Program-made: the position numbers and the translations under genes
In this document: piece by piece, positions 5,880 through 6,681 of the stretch
Position numbering within the stretch: position 1 is the stretch's first letter
Layout of the letters: each line of letters begins with the position of its first letter
The notes under the pieces: model-generated
The model's database searches: none
What the model was told of the DNA's origin: nothing
Seen by the model: the letters and a program-made list of their open reading frames with translations, nothing else
Assembly: GCA_946407175.1 (NCBI GenBank)
Contig: CAMJNB010000075.1
Span: 1-6,681, forward strand
DNA from: an uncultured Selenomonadales bacterium
GTDB taxonomy: Bacteria; Bacillota_C; Negativicutes; Selenomonadales; Selenomonadaceae
Direction of reading: 5' to 3'
Length of the DNA: 6,681 nt

Positions 5880-6681
5880 CAGTTGCAACCTCCGAGCGGG
5901 CAAGCGTAGCCGGTAGAGCCTTGCAACTTGCGTAATTCTTCGTGCGATTTACCTTGCAGACCTGAGGGAAGTTTAATTCTGTCGGCGTACTTTGCAATGC
6001 CGAGAAGTCGATACATTTTTTCATATTCGAGAATTTCAAACTCCAAATTTTTAGGCGGCGCGGCGTTAATTTCTTTTTGACGCATAACCGTTCGCATATC
6101 AAGCAAGCGTTGAAGAGTCTCCGCAATAACTTTCGTATCACCGGCGCTGAAAAGTGACGCCAAGTAGCTAAGCGGTATTCGCATTGCGTCAGAGTTCGGC
6201 AAGTAAACGCGGTCTTTAACCTTTTTCATAATCGGCGACAAAGGCGGGATATACCACACCATAGGCAAAGTGCGGTATTCGGGGTGCAACGGCAATGCCA
6301 ACTGCCAATTTTTGATAATTTTGTAGACGGGAGAAATTTCCGCAGACTTTATAACAGCTTCAGAAATTCCCGATTCACGCGCCGCATTTTGTACGGCGGG
6401 GTCTGAAGGATTTTTTATCACGTCAAGCAACGTGGGATAAATATTTTTATCGTCGTCAACCTTCGCCGCGTCAAGTACCGCGTCCATATCGTAAAGCAAA
6501 ATGCCGAGATACCGAATGCGTCCTACGCAAGTGTCGGTACAAACTGTAGGCAAGCCGTTTTCAAGACGCGGATAGCAAAAAGTACACTTTTCCGCCTTAT
6601 TGGTTTTCCAGTTATAGTAAACTTTTTTGTAAGGACAAGCGGCTATGCAATGCCGCCAACCGCGACAAATGTCCGGCGACA
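5879..6681 (-). CDS. narH: Respiratory nitrate reductase beta subunit NarH, C-terminal part (5' end outside window)
   Basis: Iron-sulfur subunit that carries electrons from NarI to the Mo site in NarG on the cytoplasmic side of the membrane. The window holds the last 266 residues; roughly 210 N-terminal residues are beyond the right edge. Seen, in window numbering: C5-RG-W8-RH-C11-IAA-C15, where the tryptophan replaces the fourth cysteine and marks the 3Fe-4S cluster, as in E. coli C217/W220/C223/C227; then C32-X2-C35-X11-C47-X3-C51 for a 4Fe-4S cluster, with spacing identical to E. coli. VGRIRYLGILLYD follows. The protein ends GYACPLGGCN, somewhat short of the E. coli terminus by alignment, with an extra two-cysteine tail. 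The last Gly-Gly codons double as the narJ ribosome binding site. narG is expected immediately upstream. Confidence 0.97.
   Translation of the reverse strand, partial: SPDICRGWRHCIAACPYKKVYYNWKTNKAEKCTFCYPRLENGLPTVCTDTCVGRIRYLGILLYDMDAVLDAAKVDDDKNIYPTLLDVIKNPSDPAVQNAARESGISEAVIKSAEISPVYKIIKNWQLALPLHPEYRTLPMVWYIPPLSPIMKKVKDRVYLPNSDAMRIPLSYLASLFSAGDTKVIAETLQRLLDMRTVMRQKEINAAPPKNLEFEILEYEKMYRLLGIAKYADRIKLPSGLQGKSHEELRKLQGSTGYACPLGGCN
5889..5893 (-). promoter_or_regulatory. Ribosome binding site of narJ (decides the start)
   Basis: GGAGG lies 9 bases before the ATG at 5879, inside the final narH codons (Leu-Gly-Gly-Cys-Asn). It supports the ATG over the longer TTG-initiated version beginning at 5903, which would start upstream of this site. 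Confidence 0.85.

Noticed and set aside
5880..5903. Longer narJ starting at TTG 5903
   Set aside because: The added MPARRLQL lies within narH codons and upstream of the GGAGG that serves ATG 5879.
1..6681. Mobile elements, CRISPR arrays, tRNA or riboswitch (including a Moco riboswitch)
   Set aside because: Coding sequence fills nearly the whole window; no direct-repeat array, terminal inverted repeat, transposase or long leader is seen. A Moco riboswitch would be expected in a leader, and no gene here has one.

Overview
All seven protein genes lie on the minus strand, so transcription runs from the right edge to the left. The likely source is an anaerobic or facultative bacterium of the Firmicutes type, perhaps a Negativicutes/Selenomonas relative. 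This is inferred from the strong GGAGG-type ribosome binding sites, TTG starts, short NarJ, class I (strict-anaerobe type) Hcp and AT-leaning composition. The taxonomic call is tentative because no rRNA or marker gene is present.

Layout in order of transcription (right to left): the 3' part of narH (Fe-S beta subunit of respiratory nitrate reductase; narG is expected just beyond the right edge); narJ (assembly chaperone); narI (cytochrome b gamma subunit); hcp (hybrid cluster protein); a MoeA-like molybdopterin-binding protein of 323 residues; moeA (molybdenum insertase); and moaA (radical SAM GTP 3',8-cyclase, cut by the left edge). The genes overlap by 1-4 bases or are separated by 1-24 bases, so they look like one polycistronic unit. 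No gap is long enough for a terminator, and I see no hairpin terminator or RNA gene. There is no stretch above 24 bases without a gene, and I see no supportable gene on the plus strand.

Functionally the unit is coherent. NarGHI reduces nitrate to nitrite using quinol, and NarJ matures it. MoaA, MoeA and probably the MoeA-like protein supply the molybdenum cofactor that NarG needs. Hcp is known as a nitric oxide reductase (formerly called hydroxylamine reductase) and probably handles nitrosative by-products. The window therefore shows an enzyme, its cofactor supply and its detoxification in one operon. The families are all known; the arrangement is the most interesting point.

Two of the longest possible reading frames should be trimmed. 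moeA and narJ most likely begin at internal ATGs (2060 and 5879), each placed 9 bases after a GGAGG. narI and moaA use TTG starts.
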